A stretch of DNA of 64,000 nucleotides, from NCBI RefSeq assembly GCF_027019125.1, contig NZ_JALUXE010000034.1, positions 186,001 through 250,000 on the forward strand, written 5' to 3'. Shown here one piece after another: positions 7,817 to 19,400 of this stretch (its first letter is position 1; the number at the start of each line of letters is the position of its first letter). The notes beneath the pieces were generated by a model. The model was not told the DNA's origin. It saw only the letters and a list, made by a program, of their open reading frames with translations, and searched no databases. The stretch comes from Roseovarius sp. Lineage in GTDB: Bacteria > Pseudomonadota > Alphaproteobacteria > Rhodobacterales > Rhodobacteraceae. Both the position numbers and the translations under genes were made by a program.

Positions 7817-8845
7817 CAATTCGAGGAGCATCAGCACCTTCGCGCTTGCTGGCATGTTACCGCATAATCGCTCACCATCAGTACGATCGCCGAGCCATGC
7901 AGCAACGAGGCCGGTGCTTTGGCCACCCAAGCCCCAGAACCGCTTAATCAAAAGACTTTCCGCCGCCCACGCAACACAATGCCGATTTGCGCGATCGAAG
8001 CATCTACACAAACTGCCCTTCGACGTCCGTCGAAATACTGAATACTCGCTTAAATCGACACTATCCATCACGAGTTAGATGCAAAGATCGTTTTCGCATG
8101 ACCGCTTCCACCGGCTTTCAGACGTCGGTTCAAATCGCCGCATTGGTCAATCCAGGCTCCGGTCAGCCTTGCGACCGCGCAGAAAAATTCGCGGTGCAAC
8201 GCAATCTGAATGTCAGCTCTCAATGAAGCTGCCGCGTCGCATCGCGGTTGCAGCGAACTTCCGGAATCCGCCGTGACTGCGGGAACGTCACGAACGGCCC
8301 GGAGCCGACCTCCGCAGTCAGTTGCGACGCTGCAACGCAGCTTCCCCAGACCGGTCATTCATGCCTCGCGCGGCATTTTGAGATCCGAGTGGCGGCAATG
8401 CGGGACTTTCCTAACGTCCGGCCTGACGTTGCCGATTGCTACTATCGGCTCAGAACATCCAATTGGCGCGCTTCTGGACCGCCTGACCCATCGCATGCGT
8501 ATCATGAAAATCAACCGCGAGAGCTTTCGTTAGCGTCAAAGCAGAAAAGCCCAAACCTGAAATCCACAAACCAAGACTGGAAGTGCTGGCCTTCGGCCAG
8601 CGAGCCTTGGCACGGGTCAGCTATTTGGTAAGCACACGCGCCAAGGTGCCGCAAACTCCTAACTGAGCTGGTCAATTTCACCCACTGGGAAACGGACCCT
8701 TTTTGCGCCGGGACTGACACTTTCAGCTAAGGATCAGCCACCCAACCAATTCGCTTGCCATGGTCTCCTCTGATTATCCTTTTGTGCTGGATACGTACAT
8801 GTGGTACCGGCAACGCCAGCGGGTCGGTGGAGCGAAAGGCAGAAA
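7817..8845. other. Long intergenic region with a diverged roseobacter-type repeat
   Basis: About 1 kb without a convincing gene; the short frames here have no Shine-Dalgarno site and no recognisable protein. It holds a diverged dispersed repeat (8197-8275, listed separately) and a short hairpin, gctggcc/ggccagc at 8585-8601. The promoter of the secretion operon should lie in its right part, but I cannot point to a convincing -35/-10 pair. Confidence 0.6.
8197..8275 (+). repeat. Dispersed intergenic repeat, copy A
   Basis: Contains gcaatctgaatgtc and, 66 bases from aatgtc to its end, gcagcgaacttccggaatcc then gccgt. A copy with the same length and spacing lies at 24838-24914 (gcaatttgaatgtc ... 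gcagcgaaggtccggattcc gccgt). The middle is diverged. The two copies flank the secretion operon. I recall similar gcagcgaa-tccg intergenic repeats in roseobacters, but have not searched. Confidence 0.5.
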
Positions 8846-9604
8846 ATGACCGGTTGTTCATGGCAAGTCTGGCGGCCCACATGCACGATCTTTGTGGTTG
8901 TCGCGCTATCTACTTTCGTGACGTCCATCCCCGTGTCGGCGCAGGACGTGAGCATGTTGGCACCGTCCGTGGTGCGAGCGAAAGCGAAAGCCGAATTTTC
9001 CAGCAGCCTGGCCGGAACGATTGTAGCCTTGCCTTTCAAAGAAGGTAGTGCCTTTTCCAAAGGGGACGTTCTGGCAACGCTGGATTGTGCGGTGCAGCGC
9101 GCTCAAGCCGAGGCGGCGGCGGCCGATTATCAGGCTGCCCGCGCTGATTTCGATGCGCGCGAGGCATTGCTCGCGCGTGGCGGGCTGGGCCGCGTTCAGG
9201 TCGATGTTGCAAAGGCCCAGGCAGCAGCCGCGCGCGCGCGTCAGCGCTTGGCCGAGGCAGTCATCGAGGGCTGCGAGGTAAAGGCGCCTTTTGACGGACG
9301 GATCGTCGAGGTTTCGGTCAACGAATTCGAATATGTCGAACCTTCCCAACCATTGTTGAGCATTGTTTCGACGGAACGCCCCGAGGTGGAGATCAGCGCG
9401 CCGTCGGTCTGGTTGCGTCGAATCGAAGTCGGCTCTACCGGCACTGTGCGCTTTGACGAAGCGGCTGACAGTTTCCAGATCCAGATTACGGGCATCGGTG
9501 CAACCGTCGATCCGATCAGCGCAACGATAAGGCTGACGGCAGCTTTCAAAGGCAGCGTCAATGGCATCCTTCCAGGAATGTCCGGACGGGCAAGTTTTGA
9601 ATGA
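8846..9604 (+). CDS. Periplasmic adaptor (HlyD/RND membrane-fusion family), first secretion gene
   Basis: 252 residues from the ATG at 8846, which has GAAAGGCAG upstream. A signal peptide (CTIFVVVALSTFVTSIPVSAQ) is followed by the split biotinyl-lipoyl domain (SSLAGTIVALPFKEGSAFSKGDVLATLD and CEVKAPFDGRIVEVSVNEFEYVEPSQPLLSIV). Between them is a coiled-coil hairpin of about 70 residues rich in Ala/Arg (QRAQAEAAAADYQAARADFD), then a beta-barrel domain. It ends at GMSGRASFE without the usual membrane-proximal domain, so it is short. It overlaps the next gene by 4 nt. It should join the inner-membrane part to the TolC-like protein. Confidence 0.88.
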   Translation: MTGCSWQVWRPTCTIFVVVALSTFVTSIPVSAQDVSMLAPSVVRAKAKAEFSSSLAGTIVALPFKEGSAFSKGDVLATLDCAVQRAQAEAAAADYQAARADFDAREALLARGGLGRVQVDVAKAQAAAARARQRLAEAVIEGCEVKAPFDGRIVEVSVNEFEYVEPSQPLLSIVSTERPEVEISAPSVWLRRIEVGSTGTVRFDEAADSFQIQITGIGATVDPISATIRLTAAFKGSVNGILPGMSGRASFE

Positions 9605-11010
9605 ACGACCAGGCAAGACCCTCCAGGTCCGAAAACCGAACTGTCAGCCAGCATCGCGTCCCTGACGATGCGGCGGCGCAAAGGGCCTCGAAAGACACCG
9701 CAGCTTTGCTGAAAGTGTTGCAGCTGGATGCCGATCTGCGGCGGATCGAAACCGAGCGTGAGCTGGTCTACTATCTGGCGAACGAGACGCGTTCCGTCCT
9801 CGGTTTCCGTCAGGCGTTCGTGTTGCGCAAGCGTCGTGGCTGGTCACTGGAAGCGGTCTCGTCGGTGACGAGCTTTGATCGCAACGCACCGATCAACCGG
9901 CAGATCCGTCAGTTCGTATCAAACCTCTCGAAAAGGCCGGACGCGGGCACGGTGCAGCGCCTTCGACTGGATGCGGATGACCGGCTGGACGTCCTGTGCC
10001 AACACATGTTCCTGAATGCCGTGTGGATGCCGTTCAAGACGCGCCAGGGCAGGGTTTTTGCCGGCTTGCTTGTTCTGCATGAGAAGGATTGGTCCGAAGG
10101 TGCGGTGCCGCTACTTGAGCGCGTTGCAGAAGCCGGGGCACATGCCTGGTGGGCGCTCAAGGGCCAGGCGCTTACGCGTCGCCGCTGGCTGCCGAGCCGG
10201 ATCGCCATGCCGATTGTTCTGCTTTTCCTCTTGGCGGCAGGCTTCTGGCAGGCACCTTTGACGGTTCTCGCCCCAGTCGAGGTCAGCGGCCGACAAAGCG
10301 CCGCGGTATCGGTGCCGATGGAGGGCGTGGTCGACAGTGTTGAGGTTACGCCAAACCAGCGTGTCACGGCCGGAACTGTCTTGGTTCGCCTGGAAGATAC
10401 CGAATTACGCAACGCGCTTGCGATTGCCGAACGGAAAGTCACGGTGGCGGGCGCCCGGCTGGCGCAATTGCAGAACGCATCTTTTTCCGATCGTACCGCA
10501 GCACGTGAATTGAAAGTAGCGGAAGCGGAGCTTGCTTTGGCCCGAGCCGAAAGGGCGTTGGCGCAAGAACGGTTGGCTCGGACAGAAATCGTGGCCGACA
10601 TGGATGGGATCGCTGTATTTGATGACGCGCAGGCGCTGAGTGGACGACCCGTCAGCGTGGGCGACAAGCTAATGGAGGTCGTTTCGCCCGACAGTCTGGA
10701 ATTCACCATCCGGCTGCCGGTGATCGACAACATAGCCCTCGACGAAGGCAATAAGGTCCGGATTTTTCTCGATGGCGATCCTCTCAGCCCCATCGAGGCG
10801 ACACTGTCGCAGACGAGTTATCGCGCGGTAAGTCAGCCGGATGGCAGCTTTGCCTATACGCTCACCGCGCGGATGCAGGATGACGCCGAATTGCAGCAGG
10901 TTCGCATCGGAGCCTATGGAACCGCCCAGCTTTATGGCGAGCATCACAGCATCCATTACATCGTTTTTCGCCGCCCGCTCAGCTGGTTGCGCCAGACTTT
11001 CGGAGTGTAG
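9601..11010 (+). CDS. GAF-like domain fused to a membrane-anchored HlyD adaptor
   Basis: 469 residues in an unusual order. The cytoplasmic N-terminal part (about 40-190) looks like a GAF domain: ETERELVYYLANETRSVLGFRQAFVLRKR, then VWMPFKTRQGRVFAGLLVLHEKDWSEGAVPLLERVAEAG. One membrane helix follows (about 200-220, IAMPIVLLFLLAAGFWQAPL), then a HlyD adaptor with lipoyl half (VEVSGRQSAAVSVPMEGVVDSVEVTPNQRVTAGTVLVRLED), a short coiled coil and the second lipoyl half (TEIVADMDGIAVFDDAQALSGRPVSVGDKLMEVV). A cytosolic sensor joined to an adaptor could let a small ligand or cell state gate secretion; that is inference. It overlaps the gene before by 4 nt and precedes the M50 gene by 3 nt. Confidence 0.82.
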   Translation: MNDQARPSRSENRTVSQHRVPDDAAAQRASKDTAALLKVLQLDADLRRIETERELVYYLANETRSVLGFRQAFVLRKRRGWSLEAVSSVTSFDRNAPINRQIRQFVSNLSKRPDAGTVQRLRLDADDRLDVLCQHMFLNAVWMPFKTRQGRVFAGLLVLHEKDWSEGAVPLLERVAEAGAHAWWALKGQALTRRRWLPSRIAMPIVLLFLLAAGFWQAPLTVLAPVEVSGRQSAAVSVPMEGVVDSVEVTPNQRVTAGTVLVRLEDTELRNALAIAERKVTVAGARLAQLQNASFSDRTAARELKVAEAELALARAERALAQERLARTEIVADMDGIAVFDDAQALSGRPVSVGDKLMEVVSPDSLEFTIRLPVIDNIALDEGNKVRIFLDGDPLSPIEATLSQTSYRAVSQPDGSFAYTLTARMQDDAELQQVRIGAYGTAQLYGEHHSIHYIVFRRPLSWLRQTFGV

Positions 11011-11013
11011 CCC

Positions 11014-13149
11014 ATGCAGGCCGCACAGCCGGACGACACCACGCTCCCGCCGCTTCGCGAGGATCTCAGCATCTCACCCGGCGCGCCGCTTATGAATGGT
11101 GCGCCCAGCTGGGTCATCTATGATCCGATCCGGCATCGCTTTTTTCAGGTCGGTCAGCGCACGATCGAAATGATCTCCGGCTGGTCGTCGGGCACGGTGG
11201 CGCGGCTGCAATTCGAGCTGAAGACGAAACGCGCTCTCCGAATTGGCGAACAGGAAGTGCGGGCGGTCCGGGAGTTTCTGAAAAGCAGTGACCTTCTGGC
11301 CGAAAGCGGTTCGGGCGTTGCCAAGAGCTTTGATCGCCGCGCGGGGGCACAGCGAAGCTCGCTGATCAATTGGGCGCTGCATCGCTATATTTTCTTTCGC
11401 GTGCCGCTGCTGCGTCCAAACGCGTTTCTAAAAGCGACCTGGCCGCTGGTGTGGCCACTGTTCAGTCGTGGCTTTGTGGCGCTGACGGCCGTGGTGTTGA
11501 TCCTTGCCCTCTATTTGGCAAGTCGTCAGCTTTCCGATGTGCAGGCCCACTTCCGGGGGGCGTTTTCGCTGACCGGCGCAATGACCTATGCGGTAGCGCT
11601 GATTTTTGTGAAGATCCTGCATGAGTTGGGTCACGCCTATCAGGCCGTGGCGAGGGGGCTTCGCGTTCCGGTGATGGGGGTTGCCTTCATCGTCATGTTT
11701 CCGCTGCTGTATACTGACACGACTGACGCGTGGCGGCTACGCAAGCGGCGCGACCGGGTGATGGTAGACCTGGGCGGAATCATGGTCGAACTTACGCTGG
11801 CGATCTATTCGACCCTTTTGTGGTGCTTCCTGCCAGATGGACCGGCGCGCAATGCGGCCTTTGCCGTCGCCACCGTCAGTTGGGTCTTTTCGCTGCTGGT
11901 CAATCTGAACCCCTTGATGCGGTTTGATGGCTACTACCTGCTGGCCGACTCCCTTGGGATTCACAATCTGCAACCACGCTCTTTCGCGATGGGCAAATGG
12001 GCGTTGCGGGAATTCTTGTTCGGCCTCGGCGCGCCACCACCGGAAAAACTGTCAGGCCGGATGCGTGTATTCATGGTTGTCTATAGCTATGCGGTCTGGA
12101 TCTATCGGTTCTTCTTGTTTCTGACGATCGCGCTGATTGTATATGCCCTGTCATTTAAGGCGCTGGGGATTATACTGTTCTTGGCGGAGATCATGTTCTT
12201 TATCGCAACGCCGATACTGCGCGAAATCAAGGTCTGGATTGACATGCGCGAGCGAATTCTTCGGTCCCTTCGTACTTGGGGAACGTTTGTTGTTGTGACA
12301 CTTCTTGGTGCGCTTGCCGTCATTCCGATGTCGGGACGCATACACGTGCCGGCGGTTCTGGACGAGGCGCGCCAGCAAGCGATCTATTCGTCAATCGATG
12401 GTCGCCTCAAGGAGGTCTTTGTGACCGATGGGCAGGCGGTACGCGCCGGTGACCCGCTGTTTTCCTTCGAGAACCCCGAACTTCCGCTCCAAATTCAGCA
12501 AGCGCGACAACGGATTGCCCTGAACGAAGCCCGCCTGAGGGCCGGCGCCGGCGATGCGGTCGAGCGAGCGTCACGGGTTATCATTGAACGGCAGATCGAA
12601 CAGGAGCGCGAAGCCTTGTCCGCGTTGAAGGATCGGCAATCCGAAATGCAGGTGCGCGCGCCGCTGGATGGTATCGTGCGCGATCTCATCACCGATCCCA
12701 AGGCTGATACATGGTTCGGGCGAAAACAGTTTCTCTGCCGCATCGTCGACCCCGGCAGCTTGATCGTTCGCGGCTTCATCAGGGAGGACGACCTGATGCG
12801 TATTGACCATGACAAACCCGGCACTTTCGTCGCAGATGAACTGCGTGTGGCAAAACTATCCTTACAGGATATTGCGGTCGCGGATTTCAGCGTTACCGCT
12901 TTGCCCGATGGTTATCTGTCATCGCTGAACGGGGGTAACATTCCTGTCTTTAACGGTGATCCGGATGTGAACCGCCCGAAGGGCGTCTGGTACTCGCTCA
13001 ACGCAAAGGTTGCCGGTGCGACTTCGACAGCGCCCGTACTGGAGACGATTCAGCCGGGCGTGGTGATTCTGCGAACCAATCCAGAATCCCTTGCCGTGAA
13101 AACCTTTCGCCGCATTGCTCGCGTTTTGATTCGCGAAGCTGATTTGTAA
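11014..13149 (+). CDS. PqqD-like / M50 site-2 protease-like / HlyD adaptor fusion
   Basis: 711 residues. Residues about 33-105 (WVIYDPIRHRFFQVGQRTIEMI...) resemble a PqqD-like winged domain. A multi-helix membrane part follows with the M50 zinc site HELGH at 203-207 and the second metal-ligand motif NPLMRFDGYYLL with Asp305. After the last helix (about 425-445) come a lipoyl/coiled-coil/lipoyl adaptor (IDGRLKEVFVTDGQAVRAGDPLFSFE ... MQVRAPLDGIVRDLITD) and a beta domain. All expected catalytic residues are present, so it may be an active intramembrane or membrane-proximal protease. No ABC ATPase is encoded in the operon; this protein occupies the inner-membrane position. I infer that it recognises, and perhaps cleaves, the LEER-type leader of the giant protein. 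Confidence 0.85.
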   Translation: MQAAQPDDTTLPPLREDLSISPGAPLMNGAPSWVIYDPIRHRFFQVGQRTIEMISGWSSGTVARLQFELKTKRALRIGEQEVRAVREFLKSSDLLAESGSGVAKSFDRRAGAQRSSLINWALHRYIFFRVPLLRPNAFLKATWPLVWPLFSRGFVALTAVVLILALYLASRQLSDVQAHFRGAFSLTGAMTYAVALIFVKILHELGHAYQAVARGLRVPVMGVAFIVMFPLLYTDTTDAWRLRKRRDRVMVDLGGIMVELTLAIYSTLLWCFLPDGPARNAAFAVATVSWVFSLLVNLNPLMRFDGYYLLADSLGIHNLQPRSFAMGKWALREFLFGLGAPPPEKLSGRMRVFMVVYSYAVWIYRFFLFLTIALIVYALSFKALGIILFLAEIMFFIATPILREIKVWIDMRERILRSLRTWGTFVVVTLLGALAVIPMSGRIHVPAVLDEARQQAIYSSIDGRLKEVFVTDGQAVRAGDPLFSFENPELPLQIQQARQRIALNEARLRAGAGDAVERASRVIIERQIEQEREALSALKDRQSEMQVRAPLDGIVRDLITDPKADTWFGRKQFLCRIVDPGSLIVRGFIREDDLMRIDHDKPGTFVADELRVAKLSLQDIAVADFSVTALPDGYLSSLNGGNIPVFNGDPDVNRPKGVWYSLNAKVAGATSTAPVLETIQPGVVILRTNPESLAVKTFRRIARVLIREADL

Positions 13150-13488
13150 CGCTGCGGCACGCGTCCTGAGGAGCGGTCGTATTTAAGCAGCAAGGATAGG
13201 TTTCAGTGCGTTTGTCCGTCTGGTCCCCGGATCAGAAGCAGTCTTCCGCGTTAGCGGCTCTTTCAGAGACTCATGATCGTGACCGCCTCCTCAAAAACAA
13301 CCCCAACACGGTCTGCTGAGAATATTTTCAGTGAATGAAATGACAAGAACGCACCTCATGGCGCCATGACTCCGGATTCATGTGCGCCTTCAGGTTGTTT
13401 TTTATATTGAGGCAATGTACCGGGGTATGACACAAGAGGTGGACGGTTTGACGGGCATCATCACAACACTCAGCGAAAAGGCTGATCT
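13150..13488. other. Leader region before the giant-protein gene, with a 12-bp palindrome
   Basis: 339 bases without a gene. It contains the perfect palindrome catggcgccatg at 13357-13368 and an AT-rich stretch (ttgttttttatattgagg, 13396-13413) that could be a promoter for separate expression of the giant gene. A GCGAAAAGG ribosome site sits just before the ATG at 13489. No terminator is obvious, so readthrough from the transport genes is also possible. Confidence 0.5.
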
Positions 13489-16400
13489 ATGAAAGATGGT
13501 TTCGAGCGAGGGGTGACCGCAGAAGACTTAGTGTCGGATGACGCAGAAAACACCCCCGAACTGGAATACATGGCGCTGGAAGAGCGGATCATGTTCGATG
13601 GCGCGATGGGTGCCGAGGCCGTGGACACGGCCGTCGATCACGCATCCGATGACGTGTCCGGGCCGACCGCCACTGCCGACGATATTGAGGCGGCCGCATC
13701 AGCCATAGTTGTCCCAACTGCAGAGCGCTCCGAGATCTATTTCGTCGATTCCAGTGTAGACGATTCAGAGAGCCTGATTTCGGCTATTCCCGCAGGTGCT
13801 GAAGTGGTGGTGTTGGACGCCGGATCCGACGGCGTCGAACAGATTACCTCGGCGCTGCAGGGTCGCACCGGTCTCGACGCAATCCATATTCTGTCCCACG
13901 GCGAGAGTGGCCAGATAACGTTGGGCGACACAATTCTGGACGCGGCCAGCATCAATGGCGATCATGCTGACGAGCTTGCGATGATCGGCTCTGCGCTGTC
14001 AGATGATGCGGATATCCTGATCTATGGCTGTGATGTCGGTCAGGATGATTCAGCGATTGCCGCATTCGCCATGGTGACCGGTGCCGATGTCGCAGCCTCG
14101 AGTGATGCGACCGGCGCGGCGGATCTGGGCGGTGATTGGAATCTGGAGGTCACCACCGGCGACATCGAAGCCGCAGTCCTGAATGCCGAAGCATACGGCG
14201 GCCTTTTGGCCGTGCCCGAAGTGACTGTTCCTGTCAATGTGCTGACCGGGTCGGAGGATACTGACCTGGCAATCACGGGCGTGTCTGTCGCTGACGCAGA
14301 TGGCGACCCTCTGACCGTATCGCTTGACGTTAGCAACGGAACGATCACGCTTGCGCAGACAAACGGCCTGACCGTGACAAGCGACGGGAGCGGCTCGGTC
14401 TCGATCACTGGTGATGCGGCCGATATCAACAACGCGCTGTCGGGGATGATCTACCGCGCGACGAGCGACTACAACGGCTCTGACAGCTTGGCGATCACTG
14501 CCGATGACGGTAGCACCGTCACCAGCGATAGCGTGGCCATCAACGTTAGCGGCGTCAATGACGCGCCTACGTTTTCGCCGACCGGCACTTCGGTCGACGA
14601 GGGCGAAACCACCATTTTAACCGAGGCCAATTTTGGCGTCATCGATCCCGACCTCAATCCTCTGCTGAACGCGAGCCCGCAACTGGCCAAGCAGCTTGTC
14701 TTCAATCTCGACGCCAGCAACCTGCCGACCGAGGGCACCCTGCGACTGAACGGACAGGCGCTTTTGGCTGGCAGCACGTTCTCGCTGCAGGATGTTCGGG
14801 ACGGCAGGCTGACCTATGTGCATGACGGCACCAACGTATTGCCCGGCGGTACAGATGCCTTTGCGATCACGATCAACGACGGGGGCGGCAGCGGCGATGT
14901 CGGCCCGGCAAACATTACCATCAATCTGCAGCCGGTGAACGATGCGCCAACCATCGGAGGAAACCCGCAGGTCTTCGAGGGCGAAGGAACCGAGGACGAA
15001 TTCGGTAATCCGGGTACCGTCACAGCCGCCGCCGATATTGGCGGTAGCCTGACGATTTCCGACGTGGATGATTCGATCGCCGCGTCTCAAATCACAATCA
15101 CGAACATTAACAATGACGGCGAAGGTGCGCTGTTTTGGGATGCGAACGGTAACGGACGTCTTGACGCGGGCGAGGCGCTTTCGGGCGGCGAAACCTTTGC
15201 CGCAAGCGAGCTGGCAAATGGCCGTCTACGTTTTGCGCATGATGGAAACGAACCTGACGGTATCAACCCCCGCTTTGATATTGAGGTGACGGATGCGGGT
15301 GGCGGTGCCGGCAACGCGAACGCCCTCAGTTCGGGACCGCAGACCATTGAAATCACGGTCGATCCCAACGACGATAACCCCGAACTGACGACCAACTCAT
15401 CGGTTACCGTTACGGCGGGCGGCAGCGATTCCGTTGCGATCGGCAACGCCAACCTGCAGGCAACTGACGTGGATACCGACAGTCAAAACGTCGTCTACAC
15501 CGTGACGCAGGTGCCGACCAAAGGTGAATTGCGACTTGACGGCGAAATACTCGGGATCGGCGCGCGCTTTACACAAGCTGATATCGATTCAGGCCGTCTG
15601 GACTACAACCGCACGGAGAGCTTTGTTGACGGTGACACCGACACGTTCCGCTTTGATGTGCGTGATTCCACGCTACGCGCGTTCAACAACCCCGGCGTTG
15701 AGGGGGCTGATCGCGACCCCGATGGCACGATCCGGGAACATACCTTCACGATAGATTTTTCGGGCAGCGAGGCGGACGGCACGCCGCCGGGACCGGCAGC
15801 TCCCGGACGCTCCGGCATAGTTGAGATCGGCTCGTCTAACAGTGTCGGCGTGACAGTGACCGAAGACGATGGCGTGGTCGGTGGGATCGACACCATCCCA
15901 ATTACCTCCACCGAGTTGCAATACAACCTTCAGACCAATGACGGTAGCGGCGGAACAGTAGCTGTTCCGGCTGCTGAAACTGTCTATCGGATCACCGCGG
16001 CACCCGGCAATGGAACGCTTCTACTGTCGGGCTCCGCACTCGCCAATTTCGACACTTTCACGCAGGCTGACATCGACAATGGCAACCTGCAATTCGTTCA
16101 CGATGGATCTGAATTCCATCAGGGCAGATTCCAGTTCAGCGTATCGGGTGGTACCGGCACCGAAATCGCCGGCTCTTTCACTCTGGACGCAATATCGACC
16201 AACGACGCCCCCACCGTCGCGACCAATGACCCGGACCTGTTGCCAGAAGGTGGAACGACCAGGATCACCGCGTCGGAAATCAGCCTGAGTGATGTCGACA
16301 CCGACAATGAGCCCGGTGAACCTTCGGGTGAGGCGCGCGATGACGATTTGATGTTCCGTATCACGTCTCTGCCAGCGAACGGCATGCTGGAGCGGTTCGA

Positions 16401-19400
16401 TGGCACCAATTGGGTTGCGGTTACGCAGGATGATCTGCTGTCATCGGATCTGCTGACCGTCACCGCGGAAGGAGAGACAGGCGGCTTGCGCTACACGCAT
16501 GACGGCACTGAGAATTTCGCAGATGCGTTCAGTGTCGAAGTGCGCGACGATCTGACGTTCGCGAGCGCCTTTGATGTTCAAAGCCAGTCGGGCGTTGGTG
16601 TCGCTGCGCCCAATAACCTCAGCTCGACTGCGACAGTTAATCTGACGATCGCGTCACAGAACGATGCGCCCATCGCCCCCCAAGGTCCGTCCGATCCGGA
16701 TACGACGATCATCGACGCGAACGGGGACTCCCAGACGACCGCAAACGATCCGCTGTATCTTGCCGAGGGCGAAACCGGAACGATCACCGACACGCTACTG
16801 AACACGGTTGATCCTGACAATACGGATCCGGAAACCCTGCAGTACCGGTTGACCGACAGCCCGGCGAACGGAAGTCTGGCGCTCAATGGTCGGCAGCTGG
16901 GTGTTGGATCAACATTCACACAGGCGGACATCGACGCCGGTCGCGTGACCTATGAACACGACGGCACGGAGAATTTCAGCGACCAGTTCAGGTTCGTCGT
17001 CAGCGATTCGGTCAGTGACAGTGTGTTTTTACCCGGCGGGGCGTCAGGTGAATCCACTTTCGAGATTTTCGTCGATGCGGCACGCAATGACGCGCCCGAG
17101 ATCGTCAACAATGGCGACAGTACAGTTGATATTTTCGGCACGTTCACCCACAATTTCGGCAGCGATCTGACCATTACCGATGAGGATCTGGCCGCAGTCG
17201 ACACAGCGGCAGGTGAGGTCGATTTCATACAGGCGACCATCGTGCTGCAGGACAGCAGCGGCAACAATGTCGATCTGTCGGGCACGGGCGGCATGACTCT
17301 GGGCAGCACGACCGGCCTGACCCTGATTGACGGCGACGACAGCAACGGTGACCTTGTCGTGCAGGGAACGCTTGCCGACGTACAGGCGGCGCTTACCGGC
17401 CTCGCGGTCGAACTACCCAATGTGGATTTCAACGACACGTTCACCCTTGAGGTGACAGTGGATGACCGCCTGCGCGATGGCAGTGGCGCCCTGACAGTCG
17501 GGGCAAATGGCGGCCCGGCGAACGAGGATGGCACGCCCATCGATGCGACCAACAACCGCGATATCCTGAGTGTCACATTCCGGGCGTCAGACGACAACGA
17601 CGATCCTGTTGCTACCGCGACGCCCGGTGACAAAACAGTGAACGAAGATACCGTTCTCGACCTGTCCGGTTACGTGATCGACGATGTCGACGCCTTCGAC
17701 AGCGATTTGACCGTCACGCTCAATGTGACAAACGGTCATCTCAGCGTCATCGGGGATGCCACGACCGGTGATCCCTCCAGCCTGAACCTCACCGGCACGA
17801 TCAGTGAGATAAACGCCCAGCTCGCCCAGTTGACTTATGTCGCTGATGCAAATTTCCACAGCCCAGATGGTACCACGCGAGTCAATGACGACACTCTGAC
17901 GATCTCCGTCAACGATGGCGGCAACAGCGGGACCGGCGGCGGCGCTGATGTGGTGCTGCCGCCGACGCAAATTGCGATCAATCCAGTCAATGATGGACCA
18001 ACGCTAACCGTACCGGGTACGCAGACGCTTGATAGTGGCACCTCAATCACGCTTAGCGGTGCAAATGCGCCGCAGGTCGGGGATCCGAACGATGTCAGCA
18101 ATACGCCGTTCAACGATGTTCAGCGCGTGACTGTCAGTATCCCAACTGGAGATGGTGTCTTGACCGTGTCTTCAGGCGGGCTGACGGATCAAAACCCAGG
18201 CAGCGACGAAGTATTGGTTCTGGAAGGCACTCTTACCGATATCAACGCCGCGCTCGATGGCCTGACCTTCGCACCGACAGATCCCAACGTCGATGCGAGC
18301 GTCACTGTCACCGTCGAAATCGACGATCAGGCAAACGGTGGCACGGCCTTGCCGAATGGTGTCGGCGGCGCGCTGACCGCCAGCGACAGCTTCGTCATTC
18401 AGGTATCTTCCGTTAACGACGGACCCGCGGTCAATCCACCGATAGACCAGGCGGTTGCCGAAGACAGCAGCCTTAGCTTCTCTATCGGAAACGGCAACGC
18501 ATTCACGATCAGCGATCCCGACGATTTTGGCACCGTCATGGAGGCGACCGTTTCCGTCAATTATGGTGCAATAACTGCGGCGGGCGGTTCTGGTGCCACG
18601 CTGGCGGGCGACGGCTCTGGGGCGCTCACCATCATCGGCACCGAAGCGCAGATCAACGCCGCGCTTGATGGTCTGATCTATACGCCCAATGCCGATTTCC
18701 ACAGCAACGGCGCGGGTCGTTCGGACACCATTACGGTTACCATCGATGATCAGGGCAATACCGGCGTCGGCGGTGCCAAATCCGCGGCGCAATCGGTCAG
18801 CATCAACGTTACGCCGGTCAATGATCGCCCGGTCGCCTCCGGCGGTCCTGTCACGGTGTCGGCAACGCCCGAAGATCAGACCGGCACAGGGGTAGAGTTG
18901 TCCAGTCTGCTGGGCGGTACTTACAGCGACGCCACGGACAATCAGACCGGGGCAGGTGTCGACGGCGGTGACACCTCCACGCCGCTCACCTTCGTGGCAA
19001 TCGTGGGATTCACAGGGTATGATCCGGCGCAGGGCACATGGCAGGTCAGCGACGGCAGCGGCGGCTGGATCGACGTTCCAACATCCGGTCTGAGCGCCAG
19101 CAATGCCTTGATTGTTGAGACAGGGCGCGAAATCCGCTTTGATCCGGCAGCCGATTTTCACGGCACACCCGGCACGGTGAACGTGCGCCTTGCCGATGGT
19201 GATGGCAGCCGCAGCATCACCGCGAGTGCCGGAGCGGGCGATTTGAAGAATTTGTCGTCCGAGGGCGGCACCGACCAGACTGGTCGATGGTCGGCCGGAT
19301 CGGTGGCGATCCAGACCGCCGTCACGGCGGAAAATGACCGACCGACCGGCTCGGACGCGACCCTCGCCGCGGTTGGCGAGGACACCACGACACCACCGGG

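Noticed and set aside
8511..8720. Possible transposase fragment upstream of the secretion operon
   Set aside because: The minus-strand frame has no recognisable transposase motif; called non-coding.
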